Shown: in pieces, positions 25,692 to 37,282 of the stretch
Layout: every line of letters starts with the position of its first letter
Position numbering within the stretch: position 1 is the stretch's first letter
NCBI RefSeq assembly: GCF_016887565.1
Contig: NZ_CP069396.1
Span: forward strand, 709,001 to 773,000
Source of the DNA: Archangium violaceum
GTDB taxonomy: Bacteria; Myxococcota; Myxococcia; Myxococcales; Myxococcaceae
DNA: 64,000 nucleotides
Direction of reading: 5' to 3'
The notes under the pieces: generated by a model
Seen by the model: only the letters and a program-made list of their open reading frames with translations
Told to the model about the DNA's origin: nothing
Databases searched by the model: none
Translations under genes and position numbers: made by a program

Positions 25692-26183
25692 TCACCGGAA
25701 CGAGTCCACGATGTAGACTCCAGCCCCTGAAAATTCGAGTACGGCCATCCCAGGCTTCGATTCGGGCAATTTCTTGAGTTGGCCGTGCGCGAGCCTCGCC
25801 ACCGCGCAGATCGGGATGGTGTCCCCGTCCGGTGGCTTCGCTTCGTAATACCGGACGACGACCTGCGGGCCACCTGTCCAGACCCGTCCGTAGAGCCGGG
25901 TGGGTGATTCGAGGAGTCCGAGGTCATCGTTCAACATGCTCTCGACAGGTCCCTCGTACAGGGTGATGGGGCTGGTGTCGGTCTGGTTCACGTCGAGCTC
26001 AACGGAGGTCGAGTCCCCCACTCGCAGACGCAGAATCCGCATGGTCTTGAGAGCTTCTTCCGGGCACTTCTCCGGTCCGGGGCTGCCGTCTGGCCGCAGG
26101 AGCACGCCCCCCGAAAGGCAGCCCGAGGTCGAGAGAATCAGGGCTACAACCACCAGTGGTAGCAGTGCTCTGGTCGAAGGCAT
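25692..26183 (-). CDS. Lipoprotein of unknown function, partner of DUF2381 protein
   Basis: 163 aa. The lipobox STSGC at about residues 18-22. The rest is a compact beta-rich domain (ILRLRVGDSTSVELDVNQTD, QVVVRYYEAKPPDGD, GMAVLEFSGAGVYIVDSF). No known family. It follows the DUF2381 gene by 11 nt on the same strand, an arrangement seen repeatedly in myxobacteria, where such pairs often neighbour Ser/Thr kinases. An envelope role is inferred from the lipobox only. Confidence 0.75.
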   Translation of the reverse strand: MPSTRALLPLVVVALILSTSGCLSGGVLLRPDGSPGPEKCPEEALKTMRILRLRVGDSTSVELDVNQTDTSPITLYEGPVESMLNDDLGLLESPTRLYGRVWTGGPQVVVRYYEAKPPDGDTIPICAVARLAHGQLKKLPESKPGMAVLEFSGAGVYIVDSFR

Positions 26184-26194
26184 GGCTGGCGCTC

Positions 26195-27136
26195 TTACTC
26201 ACGGATAAGACGACGATCTAGAAGAACATGGGTCTCCAGCAGGCCATCATGGCGGTACAACTCCACGGTCAGGTCGCAAGGACCCTCTCGTGAAGTGAAT
26301 GCGCTCTTGTCCACGACGAGAGCAAGGGAACCGGATGCGCCCGGGCCAAGCTCGTCCCAATCTTTCTGTAGCGCGAACGGTTTCGCCTCTCCGAACAATA
26401 CGGGCGCCTTCTCCCCTGGCCGAGTGGTCAGTAGACGCGCCTCTGACAGGCTCCAGGGCCGGGTCGGGTCACTGTTCGTCACATGGAACAAGACCGCTGC
26501 CTTGGCCTTGCCGGTGAGTACGGTGGCTTCAATGGTCGCCCCCTTGTTCTTGAAGTACCAGCGCTTCCGGGCACGAAGCGGCGTGAACTTCAATGAGCCT
26601 TTCGCCAGGAATCTGGCGAGTGCATGGTCTTCGGTGTCTTCCTTCCAATGACGTCTGTTTGCTTCCTCGAGATGCTGTGCCCGGGTACGTGCGTCCTTCA
26701 GCTGCGCTCGGAGGGCCTCCTGGGTCTCTGGATCGAGGAACACATTCACTTGTTGGTCGGGCTGCTCCCATTCCGTCTTCCCGATTGCTGTCAGGGTGAA
26801 CGGTAGTTCCTTTCCGTCCGCGAGCGTCACCAGGAGGAGGAAGCGATCCTCGGGCTCGAGGTCCTGGAGCGGCACGACGAGCACCGACTTTCCGGCGCAA
26901 TGTACGGGCTCGAAGCGACCTTCCCAGCCCAGCATCTTCGTCCGCTCCGGGTCACAGGGCTGCTGGAACCGGAGCACGGTGACCACCTGCCCCGTGACGT
27001 ACACCCGCTTCGCTTCGTCCTTCGGATCGTCCCGAACGTAGACGTTTCGCACGTTGGGTTCACGCACCCTGGCAACGGCTGCTGACGCCATGAGGAGAAG
27101 CAGCAGGGGAGGATGACGAAGCAGGAACTTCCACAT
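26195..27136 (-). CDS. DUF2381 (TIGR02268) family protein
   Basis: 313 aa from the ATG at 27136 (GAGAGGTT upstream); a longer in-frame start adds 26 residues that do not resemble a signal. A signal peptide (LLLLLMASAAVA) is followed by the family's order: NVRNVYVRDDPKDEAKRVYV, VVTVLRFQQPC, VLVVPLQDLEPEDRFLLLVT, a Lys/Arg-rich helix around residue 170, a beta domain with VLFHVTNSDPTRPWSLSEAR, and a conserved C-terminal strand (LTVELYRHDGLLETHVLLDR). This paralogous family is essentially confined to myxobacteria; its function is unknown. It is likely periplasmic and co-expressed with the lipoprotein downstream. GC content and codon bias are visibly lower than in neighbouring genes. Confidence 0.87.
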   Translation of the reverse strand: MWKFLLRHPPLLLLLMASAAVARVREPNVRNVYVRDDPKDEAKRVYVTGQVVTVLRFQQPCDPERTKMLGWEGRFEPVHCAGKSVLVVPLQDLEPEDRFLLLVTLADGKELPFTLTAIGKTEWEQPDQQVNVFLDPETQEALRAQLKDARTRAQHLEEANRRHWKEDTEDHALARFLAKGSLKFTPLRARKRWYFKNKGATIEATVLTGKAKAAVLFHVTNSDPTRPWSLSEARLLTTRPGEKAPVLFGEAKPFALQKDWDELGPGASGSLALVVDKSAFTSREGPCDLTVELYRHDGLLETHVLLDRRLIRE

Positions 27137-27268
27137 CGGCACAACCTCTCGGAATGGGTTGCATGCACCCGGCCGGGCACGTCCGGGTCGACGAGCACGC
27201 TCCGCATACGACATTTCAGGTCATATTTTGATGCCGACTTACGCGGTCGTGTCTACAGTGCCCCGCGC

Positions 27269-28447
27269 ATGGGAAACGATCCACGGCAGAGGACGGAGCG
27301 GACGCGGAAGCTCCCGAGGGGAGAGGCGGACAACGCGGAGCCCGAGCGCGAGGAATTGCCCCTGTCCTTCTATGAGCGACTGGCGGAGGCCTCCGTCGAC
27401 GAGAAGCTGGTGCTGGCGCGCGAGGCCGCCATGCACCCCGGCTTCGACGAGGAGGATGCCTTCGAGGTGGGCAGCCGCGTCGAGGAGGCGCTCGACGCGG
27501 CGGGCCGGTACGAGGAGCTCGAGGGGCTGCTCGATGCCTGGAAGGAGCGGGTCCCGCGCGTGCACGACGCGGAGCCGGCGGTGCGTACCTGGCGCACGGA
27601 GCTGGCCCTGCGTCTGCCCGGCCGGGACGTGAAGGGGGCGCTCACCGCGCTGGCTCGCGAGACGGGGGATGCCACCCTGGTGATGCGGCTCGCCGAGTGG
27701 TGTCTCTACCAGGGCCGCATCGAGGAGGCGCTCGCCGGCCTGCTGGAGGCGTGGCCCCAGGTGCGCGAGGACGAGACGCTCGCCGAGTGGACGCGCGTCG
27801 ACTACGTGTCGCGCTCGGTGCTCACGTGCATGGACGTGGCGCTGCGCGAGACGCCGGACCTGTCCCTGGAGGCGTTGAACGAGCGCCTGTCGGTCTTCGC
27901 CAGGGCGGTGCCGCACTGGGTGGGACGAGCGCTGGCGCTGCGCACCGGCCGGGAGCCCTGGAAGCGTCGCACCCAGCAGTTCCTGCTCAACATGTCCCCG
28001 GAGGAGTTCTTCGACGAGCAGCGGGCGCTGCTGCTGTCCTTCGAGCCGGAGCTGCGCGTGCGGCGGAGCTGGCCGTGGGGTCGCCCGCAGCTCGTCTTCC
28101 CGGAGCTCTTCCACCTGCTGCCCGGTCCCTTCGGCTACCAGGGGGTGATGAATCGCGCCATGCACGTGCTGCTGCCCGTGCCGGGTGACCTGGAGCACTG
28201 GGTGCGCTCCATCCCCGATGAGCGCAGCCTGCACCCGCACGTGCACGGGGCCACGGCCATGGCGTTGCGCCCGTGGGGCGAGTACCTGCACCGGCTCGGC
28301 CTGGTGAGCGACTCGGAGCTGGCGGAGTGGTGGGAGCGCGTCTGGGAGGTGCTCGCGTCCCTGCCTGAGCAGCTCACGGTGTCCAACGACCCCGAGCTCG
28401 TGGAGGAGTCCCACCGGTGCCTGCGAGGAGGTTGGCCCCATGGCTGA
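27269..28447 (+). CDS. Helical-repeat protein of unknown function
   Basis: 392 aa from ATG 27269, no clear SD. After a charged N-terminus the protein is mostly alpha-helical and rich in Glu/Arg/Leu, with TPR-like periodicity in the first half (FEVGSRVEEALDAAGRYEEL, MRLAEWCLYQGRIEEALAGL). The second half (HVLLPVPGDLEHWVRSIPDE, HPHVHGATAMALRPWGEYLH) is not a repeat I know. Its stop overlaps the start of the following HEAT/SEC-C gene by 8 nt, so the two are made together. Function unknown. Confidence 0.75.
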   Translation: MGNDPRQRTERTRKLPRGEADNAEPEREELPLSFYERLAEASVDEKLVLAREAAMHPGFDEEDAFEVGSRVEEALDAAGRYEELEGLLDAWKERVPRVHDAEPAVRTWRTELALRLPGRDVKGALTALARETGDATLVMRLAEWCLYQGRIEEALAGLLEAWPQVREDETLAEWTRVDYVSRSVLTCMDVALRETPDLSLEALNERLSVFARAVPHWVGRALALRTGREPWKRRTQQFLLNMSPEEFFDEQRALLLSFEPELRVRRSWPWGRPQLVFPELFHLLPGPFGYQGVMNRAMHVLLPVPGDLEHWVRSIPDERSLHPHVHGATAMALRPWGEYLHRLGLVSDSELAEWWERVWEVLASLPEQLTVSNDPELVEESHRCLRGGWPHG

Positions 28448-29246
28448 GCGGGACACGCGGGAGCTGGTGCACCAGCTCCTGGAGCACACCCGCCTCGTGC
28501 CCTCCCGGTTGCGCGCGGACATCCTCGCGCGTGGCTCCGAGGCCGTGGAGCCGCTGCTGGCGCTCCTGGGGGACGAGTCGTTGGCCAGGGACGAGGCGCC
28601 GGGGGGCGGGTACGCGCCCGTGCACGCGGCGGAGCTGCTGTCGGAGCTCCGGGCTCCCGAGGCCCTCGGGCCCCTGGTGCGGCGGCTCCTGCTCACCCGG
28701 CCCGGGGAGGTTCTCCATGACGCGCTGCTCTACGCGCTGGAGGACCTGGGGCCTGCGGTGGCTCCCCTCGCGCTGGAGGCGCTCGCCGAGGCCCGGACCC
28801 TGGATGCGCGTCTCGGACAGCTCTCCGTGCTGGCCCACAGCGGCGCGCGGGACGAGCGCATCTTCGAGGCGCTCCTCGAGCTGCTCCGGGAGGACCCCGG
28901 TCAGGGCGCGTTGGCGCTGGCGCGCTACGGAGAGCCGCGGGCCCTCGAGCCCTTGATGCATGCCTTCGATGCGTGTCCCTTGGACGAGGACGTGGAGGAC
29001 CTGTTCGCCAACCAGGCCCTCATCGAGCTGGAGAGTGCCATCGTGAAGCTCGGCGGGACGCTCGACGCGGCCCGGCGCGAGAAGCTCGAGCGGGCCCGGA
29101 GCTCGCGGCGGTGGCTCGGCGGGATGTTGTGGCGGATGCTCGACTCGATGTCCCCACTCCCGGAGCCTCCCGGGCGTGACGATCCCTGCTGGTGCGGCAG
29201 CGGGTTGAGGTACGAGGAGTGCCACCTGGGCCGCGACTCCCGATAA
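28440..29246 (+). CDS. HEAT-repeat protein with C-terminal SEC-C zinc motif
   Basis: 268 aa, ATG inside the end of the previous gene. Several HEAT-like helix pairs (AAELLSELRAPEALGPLVRR, LLYALEDLGPAVAPLALEAL, ALARYGEPRALEPLMHAFDA) fill residues 20-200. The last 20 residues contain CWCGSGLRYEECH, the CxCx8CH zinc site of SEC-C motifs that end SecA and many stress-related proteins. The scaffold plus zinc tail suggests a protein-binding adaptor. No enzyme residues seen. Confidence 0.83.
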   Translation: MAERDTRELVHQLLEHTRLVPSRLRADILARGSEAVEPLLALLGDESLARDEAPGGGYAPVHAAELLSELRAPEALGPLVRRLLLTRPGEVLHDALLYALEDLGPAVAPLALEALAEARTLDARLGQLSVLAHSGARDERIFEALLELLREDPGQGALALARYGEPRALEPLMHAFDACPLDEDVEDLFANQALIELESAIVKLGGTLDAARREKLERARSSRRWLGGMLWRMLDSMSPLPEPPGRDDPCWCGSGLRYEECHLGRDSR

Positions 29247-29385
29247 GGTCCGCTCCCTTGAAAGACGCTCGTGGGGTGCCCGGGCCGAGGAGCGCTCCGT
29301 TGCCCGCTACCGCACGAGCGGGCACGCGGGCGGTTGCGAGGAGCTGACGAGGCCGGTGGACTCCGCGCGGGAGGCACGTGAGGCG

Positions 29386-29736
29386 ATGAGCGACGAGCAG
29401 AGCTGGAGGCCGGCGGAAGGTGGGAGCACGTTGGGGCTGGAGGGCGCGGAGGGCGGCACCATCGTCCGGGACGAGGAGCACCCGGCGGGGTTGCGGCTCA
29501 CCCTGGAGGAGGACCTCTCGCGCTCGTTCCACGCGCTGACGTGCGGGATTTCAGGGTGGCTGGTGCACCGCCGCTACTTCGGGAGCGAGCCGGAAGCCGC
29601 GGCGGCCTGGGACGAGATGAAGCCGGCCCTGGTGGAGCTGGCGATGCAGCTCCCGGCGGCGGGGCCGAAGGGATTGGACCCAGCCACGCGCGAGGCAGGC
29701 GTGAAGCTGGGTGCCTTCCTCGCGCGTTTCCCCTGA
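29386..29736 (+). CDS. Small acidic protein of unknown function
   Basis: 116 aa from ATG 29386; a GTG at 29356 is possible. A gggagg sits 16 nt and a gtgagg 5 nt before the ATG. GLRLTLEEDLSRSFHALTCG, GWLVHRRYFGSEPEAAAAWD and KLGAFLARF suggest a compact helical fold. I recognise no family. The gene ends 11 bp from the convergent barrel gene. Confidence 0.6.
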   Translation: MSDEQSWRPAEGGSTLGLEGAEGGTIVRDEEHPAGLRLTLEEDLSRSFHALTCGISGWLVHRRYFGSEPEAAAAWDEMKPALVELAMQLPAAGPKGLDPATREAGVKLGAFLARFP

Positions 29737-29747
29737 GGTCCGGCCGG

Positions 29748-30416
29748 CTAGTACGTACCGCCGAGCTGCAGCAGGGCCTGGTAGCGCCCGTTGCCGATGT
29801 TGTTGTCGACGGGGGCGAAGTCCTGCTCGAACGGGATGTTGTAGTTCACCCGTGCGTCCGCGGTGAGCAGCCTGCCGATGTTGTAGCGCAGGCCCACGCC
29901 GGCGGGCACGTACCCGCTGGTGTCATCCTGGAAGCCGAACACCTGGCCGGCGCCGCGCACGTTGAAGTGCTCGATGCCGATGCCGCCCATCACGTAGGGC
30001 TGCAGCCGGGTGGGGGTGAGTCCCAGGGTGACGGCCGCCTGGGCGCCGTTGCGCACGATGTCCGCGCCATCCGCCGCGCCGCCCGGTCCCGCCAGGTCGA
30101 TGTCGTTCAGGCCGCCGCTGTAGCCCAGCTCCAGGCCGAGGATCTTCGAGGGCTTCACACCCACGGTGGCACCATAGGCGAAGCCCGGGTTCAGCTCGGG
30201 TGCGAGCTGGCCGGTGTAGCCGTCGGTGCCTCCGCCCAGCAGGACGTAGAGGCCCGTGTCGGCCCCTCTCTCCACGGTCCGGTATACCGGCCGCGGCTCG
30301 TCCTGCCCCGCCTGCCCGGAGCCGCCGTACGGCTGTTTCCAACTGTCGTCTCCCGCGAGTGCCGCGCCGCTCCACAGCGCCGCGACACATAAACCCATCC
30401 GGATGACGGACTTCAT
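29748..30416 (-). CDS. Outer-membrane beta-barrel protein (OMP_b-brl-like)
   Basis: 222 aa from the ATG at 30416, preceded by AAAGGAGT; a start at 30449 is less likely. The signal peptide ends ALAGDD. Glycine-rich strands DTGLYVLLGGGTDGYTGQLA, FAYGATVGVKPSKILGLELG, RLQPYVMGGIGIEHF and AGVGLRYNIGRLLTADARVN are typical of eight-stranded barrels. It is probably a small outer-membrane protein; a specific function cannot be assigned. Confidence 0.82.
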   Translation of the reverse strand: MKSVIRMGLCVAALWSGAALAGDDSWKQPYGGSGQAGQDEPRPVYRTVERGADTGLYVLLGGGTDGYTGQLAPELNPGFAYGATVGVKPSKILGLELGYSGGLNDIDLAGPGGAADGADIVRNGAQAAVTLGLTPTRLQPYVMGGIGIEHFNVRGAGQVFGFQDDTSGYVPAGVGLRYNIGRLLTADARVNYNIPFEQDFAPVDNNIGNGRYQALLQLGGTY

Positions 30417-30995
30417 GGTGATGGACTCCTTTCGAGTGTCCGCTGGCAAGCTGGGGTTGGGGCTCGGAGGGTGGCAATGGTTCGGAGCAAGGGGTCCGGT
30501 TCCCCGCCTGGAGCCCGGCGGACGGTGGGAGAGGGGCGGGCAGGGGGAATAAGGGAAGGACTCGGGAGCCCGTCCGCGCTCCGCGGCCCGTCACGTGGGC
30601 GCGGATGACCTGGCATGTCAGGGAGGGAGGGCAGACTGCGTCTGGTGCGCCGTTCCTTCCCAGGGAGTCCCCATGTTCCGCCAGACCGGACAGCTTCCGT
30701 TCACCGAGCCGGACACGGCCTGTCTCCACTTCCCGAGCCCCTTCTGGAGCCGGAACCCAGGACGGGACTCCCCTCCCGTCGTGCAGGGGGTGCCGTCGTT
30801 CCTGTCACCGGCGCCTCCTCGCTCCGAGGGCGAGGCCCTGCTGCGGCGCATCTTCTCACGGGGTGAGGTGGTGTAAGCAGTGCGTACACACCCCTCCCCG
30901 GCTTCCGGGAGTTGCGAGCGCCTGCCCGTCTGGCCGCACCGCGTCGAGTTCCGGGTTTGCTCCCGGACTGTCGGGCATGGCACATGTTGGCTGGA
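30417..30995. other. Divergent intergenic region
   Basis: About 580 bp between the barrel gene start and the hybrid kinase start. It holds one doubtful small reading frame (30673-30876). I see no REP-like copy and no clear promoter pair. Both flanking genes fire outward, so promoters must lie here. Confidence 0.5.
30673..30876 (+). CDS. Possible small protein, doubtful
   Basis: 67 aa. cagggag precedes the ATG by about 5 nt, which is the main support. The sequence (MFRQTGQLPFTEPDTACLHF and a Pro/Ser-rich middle) has no recognisable domain and no hydrophobic segment. Codon bias is weak. It may be a short regulatory peptide or chance. Confidence 0.25.
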   Translation: MFRQTGQLPFTEPDTACLHFPSPFWSRNPGRDSPPVVQGVPSFLSPAPPRSEGEALLRRIFSRGEVV

Positions 30996-34628
<3,633 letters not shown>

Positions 34629-34643
34629 GAGGGCGCCTGCCGG

Positions 34644-35393
34644 TCAGGTGGCGCCGGGGCTGTGCTCGACGACGACCCGGCGGCGTGTGTCTGCCCGGTC
34701 GATGATGGCGCCGGAGGCCTCGGCGGAGAAGGCCTCGAAGTGGACCTTCTCGCGGGGCCACTGGTGGAGGAGGGAGGCTTCGCGCACGGCGCGCATGAGG
34801 CCGGCGGGGCCGCAGCAGTAGAGGCGGGTGCCGCCGGTGCGCGTGGCGAGCAGGGCCTTCACGTCGAGCCCGCGGGCGGGGTCCCCCCCATCATGGTGGA
34901 GGGTGACGTGGCCGGCGAAGGCGGAGGAGAGCCGGGCGCGGAAGGCGGTGCGCTCGGGCGAGCGGGTGCAGTAGTGCAGGTGCCAGGGGATGTGCTGACG
35001 CCGCAGGGCATAGGCCATGGAGAGCAGCGGGGTGATGCCGATGCCACCCGCCACGAGCACATAGCGACGTGCGTACAGCAGCGGGAAGTCGCAGTGCGGG
35101 AAGCTGGTGGTGAGCACGTCGCCCTCGCGCACCAGCTCGTGCATGGCGCGGGAGCCGCCGCGGCCGTGGTCATCTCGTTGGACGGCGATGACGTAGCGGT
35201 GGTGGGTGTCCTCCGGGTCGTTGCAGAGCGAGTACTGCCGCAGGAAACCACCGGGGACGTGGACGTCCAGGTGGGAGCCGGCCTCGAAGGGCGGCAGGCG
35301 GCCGCCGTTGGAGGCAACGAGCTCATAGGAGAAGATGCCCTCGGCTTCGGGCGTGATGCGCCGCACGCGCAGGCGCAGGGTGTCAGTGGCCAC
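34644..35393 (-). CDS. Phthalate-dioxygenase-type reductase lacking its ferredoxin domain
   Basis: 249 aa. The flavin domain has RQYSLCNDPED (RxYS flavin motif) and the NAD domain GGIGITPLLSMAYALRRQ, HYCTRSPERTAF and LYCCGPAGLM, as in VanB/PDR oxygenase reductases. Those proteins continue after HFEAFSAE into a roughly 80-residue [2Fe-2S] ferredoxin with a Cys4 cluster. Here the sequence diverges after HFEAFSAE (ASGAIIDRADTRRRVVVEHS) and stops. Either the gene lost the domain or it passes electrons to a separate ferredoxin or to another acceptor. No oxygenase gene is adjacent. Confidence 0.83.
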   Translation of the reverse strand: MATDTLRLRVRRITPEAEGIFSYELVASNGGRLPPFEAGSHLDVHVPGGFLRQYSLCNDPEDTHHRYVIAVQRDDHGRGGSRAMHELVREGDVLTTSFPHCDFPLLYARRYVLVAGGIGITPLLSMAYALRRQHIPWHLHYCTRSPERTAFRARLSSAFAGHVTLHHDGGDPARGLDVKALLATRTGGTRLYCCGPAGLMRAVREASLLHQWPREKVHFEAFSAEASGAIIDRADTRRRVVVEHSPGAT

Positions 35394-35645
35394 GATGTTT
35401 CCCCCCCTCGACTTCAGGGCCAGACCGGGTCCATGGAAGGATCCGGTCCGACCGTCGGGAGGATGGGCAGTGCATTCCGGGGCGGCAATGCACCTGGGGG
35501 CTTGCCCATAGGTGGTAGGTGGACACCGACGGATTCATCCGTTTCATCTGGAGAACCAGGGAACGCAGCCCTGGCGCGATACAGAGGAGCGAAGCTGTCG
35601 GGCCGGTAACAGGGCGAGAGGGAGAGGAGGTACGAGGGCAACCCC

Positions 35646-35683
35646 CTCCCTCTCCCTCCGGGAGAGGGGTCGGGGGTGAGAGT
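35646..35683 (+). repeat. REP-like palindrome, copy 7
   Basis: Core CTCTCCCTCCGGGAGAG then GGGGGTGAGAGT (one mismatch in the arm). Same orientation as copy 8, which follows 29 bp later. Confidence 0.82.
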
Positions 35684-35712
35684 AGGCGAGCCCTGGGTTG
35701 AACCCGTGTGCG

Positions 35713-35748
35713 CTCCCTCTCCCTCTGGGAGAGGGCTGGGGTGAGGGT
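35713..35748 (+). repeat. REP-like palindrome, copy 8
   Basis: Core CTCTCCCTCTGGGAGAG then TGGGGTGAGGGT. Direct-repeat partner of copy 7, about 130 bp upstream of the SIMPL gene start. Confidence 0.85.
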
Positions 35749-35876
35749 CGTCCCGATTTCCACCCGTGCACCCCTCCCCACCGAGCAACCAGCCCCAGCA
35801 CACTCGCCGGGGAACACTGCCACCCCTTGCACGCGGTCCCACCTTGAAAGGGAGCCCGCCGAGAGGAGGCACGTCG

Positions 35877-36662
35877 ATGTCGGTTGCGCGCACGGCCCTG
35901 CTGCTGGTCCTGCTGATGAGCACGCTGGCCCCACTCGCGAAGGCCCAACCGAGGGAACCACCGCCGCCGCCGGCCCCAACGCCCACGGTCCCCATCGTCG
36001 CGAGAGGAGAGAGAACGCTCCGTGTGGAAGGACTGGGAGAGGTGAAGGTGGAGCCGGACGAGGCCTTCATGGACCTGGGGATGGAGACGCTGGCGCCGAC
36101 GGCGAAGGCGGCGGCGGAGGAGAACGCGAGGAAGATGGAGAAGGTGGTGGGGGCGCTGGTGAAGGCGGGGATACCGCGGGAGGAGATCGAGACGCGCAAC
36201 TACACGGTGTCGCCGGAGTACCAGCCGCCGACGAGGGCGGACGAGGCGCCGAAGCTGAAGGGGTACCGGGTGAGCAACACGGTGGAGGTGCACGTGCGCG
36301 AGCTGGCGCGGGTGGGGCCGCTGCTGGACACGGCGTTGAACGCGGGGGCGAACCGGGTGGAGTCGGTGCGGTTCGGGCTGAGCAAGCCGGAGGTGGCGCA
36401 GGGGGAGGCGTTGAGGAACGCGGTGGAGAGGGCGAGACAATCAGCGCAGGTGTTGGCGTCGTCGCTGGGGGTGAGACTGGGACCGGTGCTGGACGCGAGC
36501 ACGGTGACGGAGCCGCAGCGCCCCATCCCGGTGGTGACGCGCTTCGAGATGGCGAGCGCCGCGGGAGCGCGGGACGCGACGACGCCCATCCAGCCGCAGG
36601 AGCAGACGATTCAAGCGACGGTGACGCTCGTCTTCGCCATCGAGCAGGGGCCTGGCCGTTAG
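35877..36662 (+). CDS. SIMPL-domain (DUF541) periplasmic protein
   Basis: 261 aa from ATG 35877 behind GAGGAGG. A signal peptide (LLLVLLMSTLAPLAKAQ) and a Pro-rich linker precede the domain. LRVEGLGEVKVEPDEAFMDL, IETRNYTVSPEYQPP, KGYRVSNTVEVHVRELARVG and GANRVESVRFGLSKPEVAQG are the successive conserved strands of SIMPL/DUF541 (BP26-like) proteins. These form oligomeric rings in the periplasm; some protect against oxidative stress. A hairpin terminator follows the stop. Confidence 0.9.
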   Translation: MSVARTALLLVLLMSTLAPLAKAQPREPPPPPAPTPTVPIVARGERTLRVEGLGEVKVEPDEAFMDLGMETLAPTAKAAAEENARKMEKVVGALVKAGIPREEIETRNYTVSPEYQPPTRADEAPKLKGYRVSNTVEVHVRELARVGPLLDTALNAGANRVESVRFGLSKPEVAQGEALRNAVERARQSAQVLASSLGVRLGPVLDASTVTEPQRPIPVVTRFEMASAAGARDATTPIQPQEQTIQATVTLVFAIEQGPGR

Positions 36663-36671
36663 GGCAGGGGA

Positions 36672-36703
36672 AAGCCCCGGGGGCGAGAGGACCACCGGGG
36701 CTT
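36672..36703. terminator. Hairpin between convergent SIMPL and DUF2267 genes
   Basis: AAGCCCCGG at 36672-36680 pairs perfectly with CCGGGGCTT at 36695-36703 across a 14-nt loop. It lies 10 bp after the SIMPL stop and 17 bp before the end of the convergent gene. The symmetric A/T flanks fit a bidirectional terminator. Confidence 0.7.
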
Positions 36704-36719
36704 CGTGTGTGACTCGGTG

Positions 36720-37178
36720 TCAGCGAGGCAGGTCGGCGGCGCGGCGCGCGGCGTTCCAGGTGCCGGAGATGTTGGGAGGCAGCTCGCTGTCGATCTTCTC
36801 GGCCAGCCGCTCGGTGATCTGCGAGTGGATGGAGGCGAAGACGACGTGGAGGACGAGGCGGACGTTCTCTGCCTCGATCTGCATGCGCTCGGCGATGTCG
36901 AGGTAGAAGTCGTCCTTGTCGAACTTCTGAGCGGGAGCGCTACGGTCCTTCCAACCGCGTTCGAAGAGCCTGCGGAGCCCCTCGGGGAACTGCTCTTTCA
37001 ATTCCTGTACGAGCCCACCGGGGAGCCGCTCGCAGAGCGCGCTCATCACGGCATCGGCCGCCTCGGACGGGGAGTACTCGGGGACCTCGCGGTTGATGCG
37101 CGCGAGGAAGGACTCCACGCTCGTTCCTACACCTTCACCAGACCAGGACTCCGTCTCCTGATTGTGCATCATGGCCAT
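36720..37178 (-). CDS. DUF2267 protein
   Basis: 152 aa; AAAGGAGG lies about 13 nt before the ATG. The sequence has the two-repeat DUF2267 pattern: FLARINREVPEYSPSEAADA, VMSALCERLPGGLVQELKEQ and FPEGLRRLFERGW, then FDKDDFYLDIAERMQIEAEN and SQITERLAEKIDSELPPNIS. DUF2267 proteins are small helical cytosolic proteins, often stress-induced and near universal stress or CBS proteins; their function is unknown. Confidence 0.86.
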   Translation of the reverse strand: MAMMHNQETESWSGEGVGTSVESFLARINREVPEYSPSEAADAVMSALCERLPGGLVQELKEQFPEGLRRLFERGWKDRSAPAQKFDKDDFYLDIAERMQIEAENVRLVLHVVFASIHSQITERLAEKIDSELPPNISGTWNAARRAADLPR

Positions 37179-37282
37179 GGGTGTGTCCGCCTCCTTTCCC
37201 TGTCAGGTTGGTGACGTCGGACCCGGGCGGCAGCAGGCGGGGGCCGGAGCGGGTCCCATGGCAGGAGAGCGGGTGACCGGGC

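Larger units (their letters stand above)
35394..35876. other. Intergenic region with two tandem REP-like elements and a small hairpin
   Basis: 483 bp between the reductase start and the SIMPL gene. It holds REP-like copies 7 and 8 and a perfect 7-bp inverted repeat, GTGCATT at 35470-35476 with AATGCAC at 35487-35493, about 75 bp upstream of the reductase start, which could be an operator. No supported gene. Confidence 0.5.

Noticed and set aside
30977-30992. TGGCAC...GGCT as a sigma-54 promoter
   Set aside because: The GG-to-GC spacing is one base short and it overlaps the hybrid kinase start codon.
35519-35701. 60-codon plus-strand frame before the SIMPL gene
   Set aside because: Mostly made of REP-like repeat sequence; no SD and no domain.
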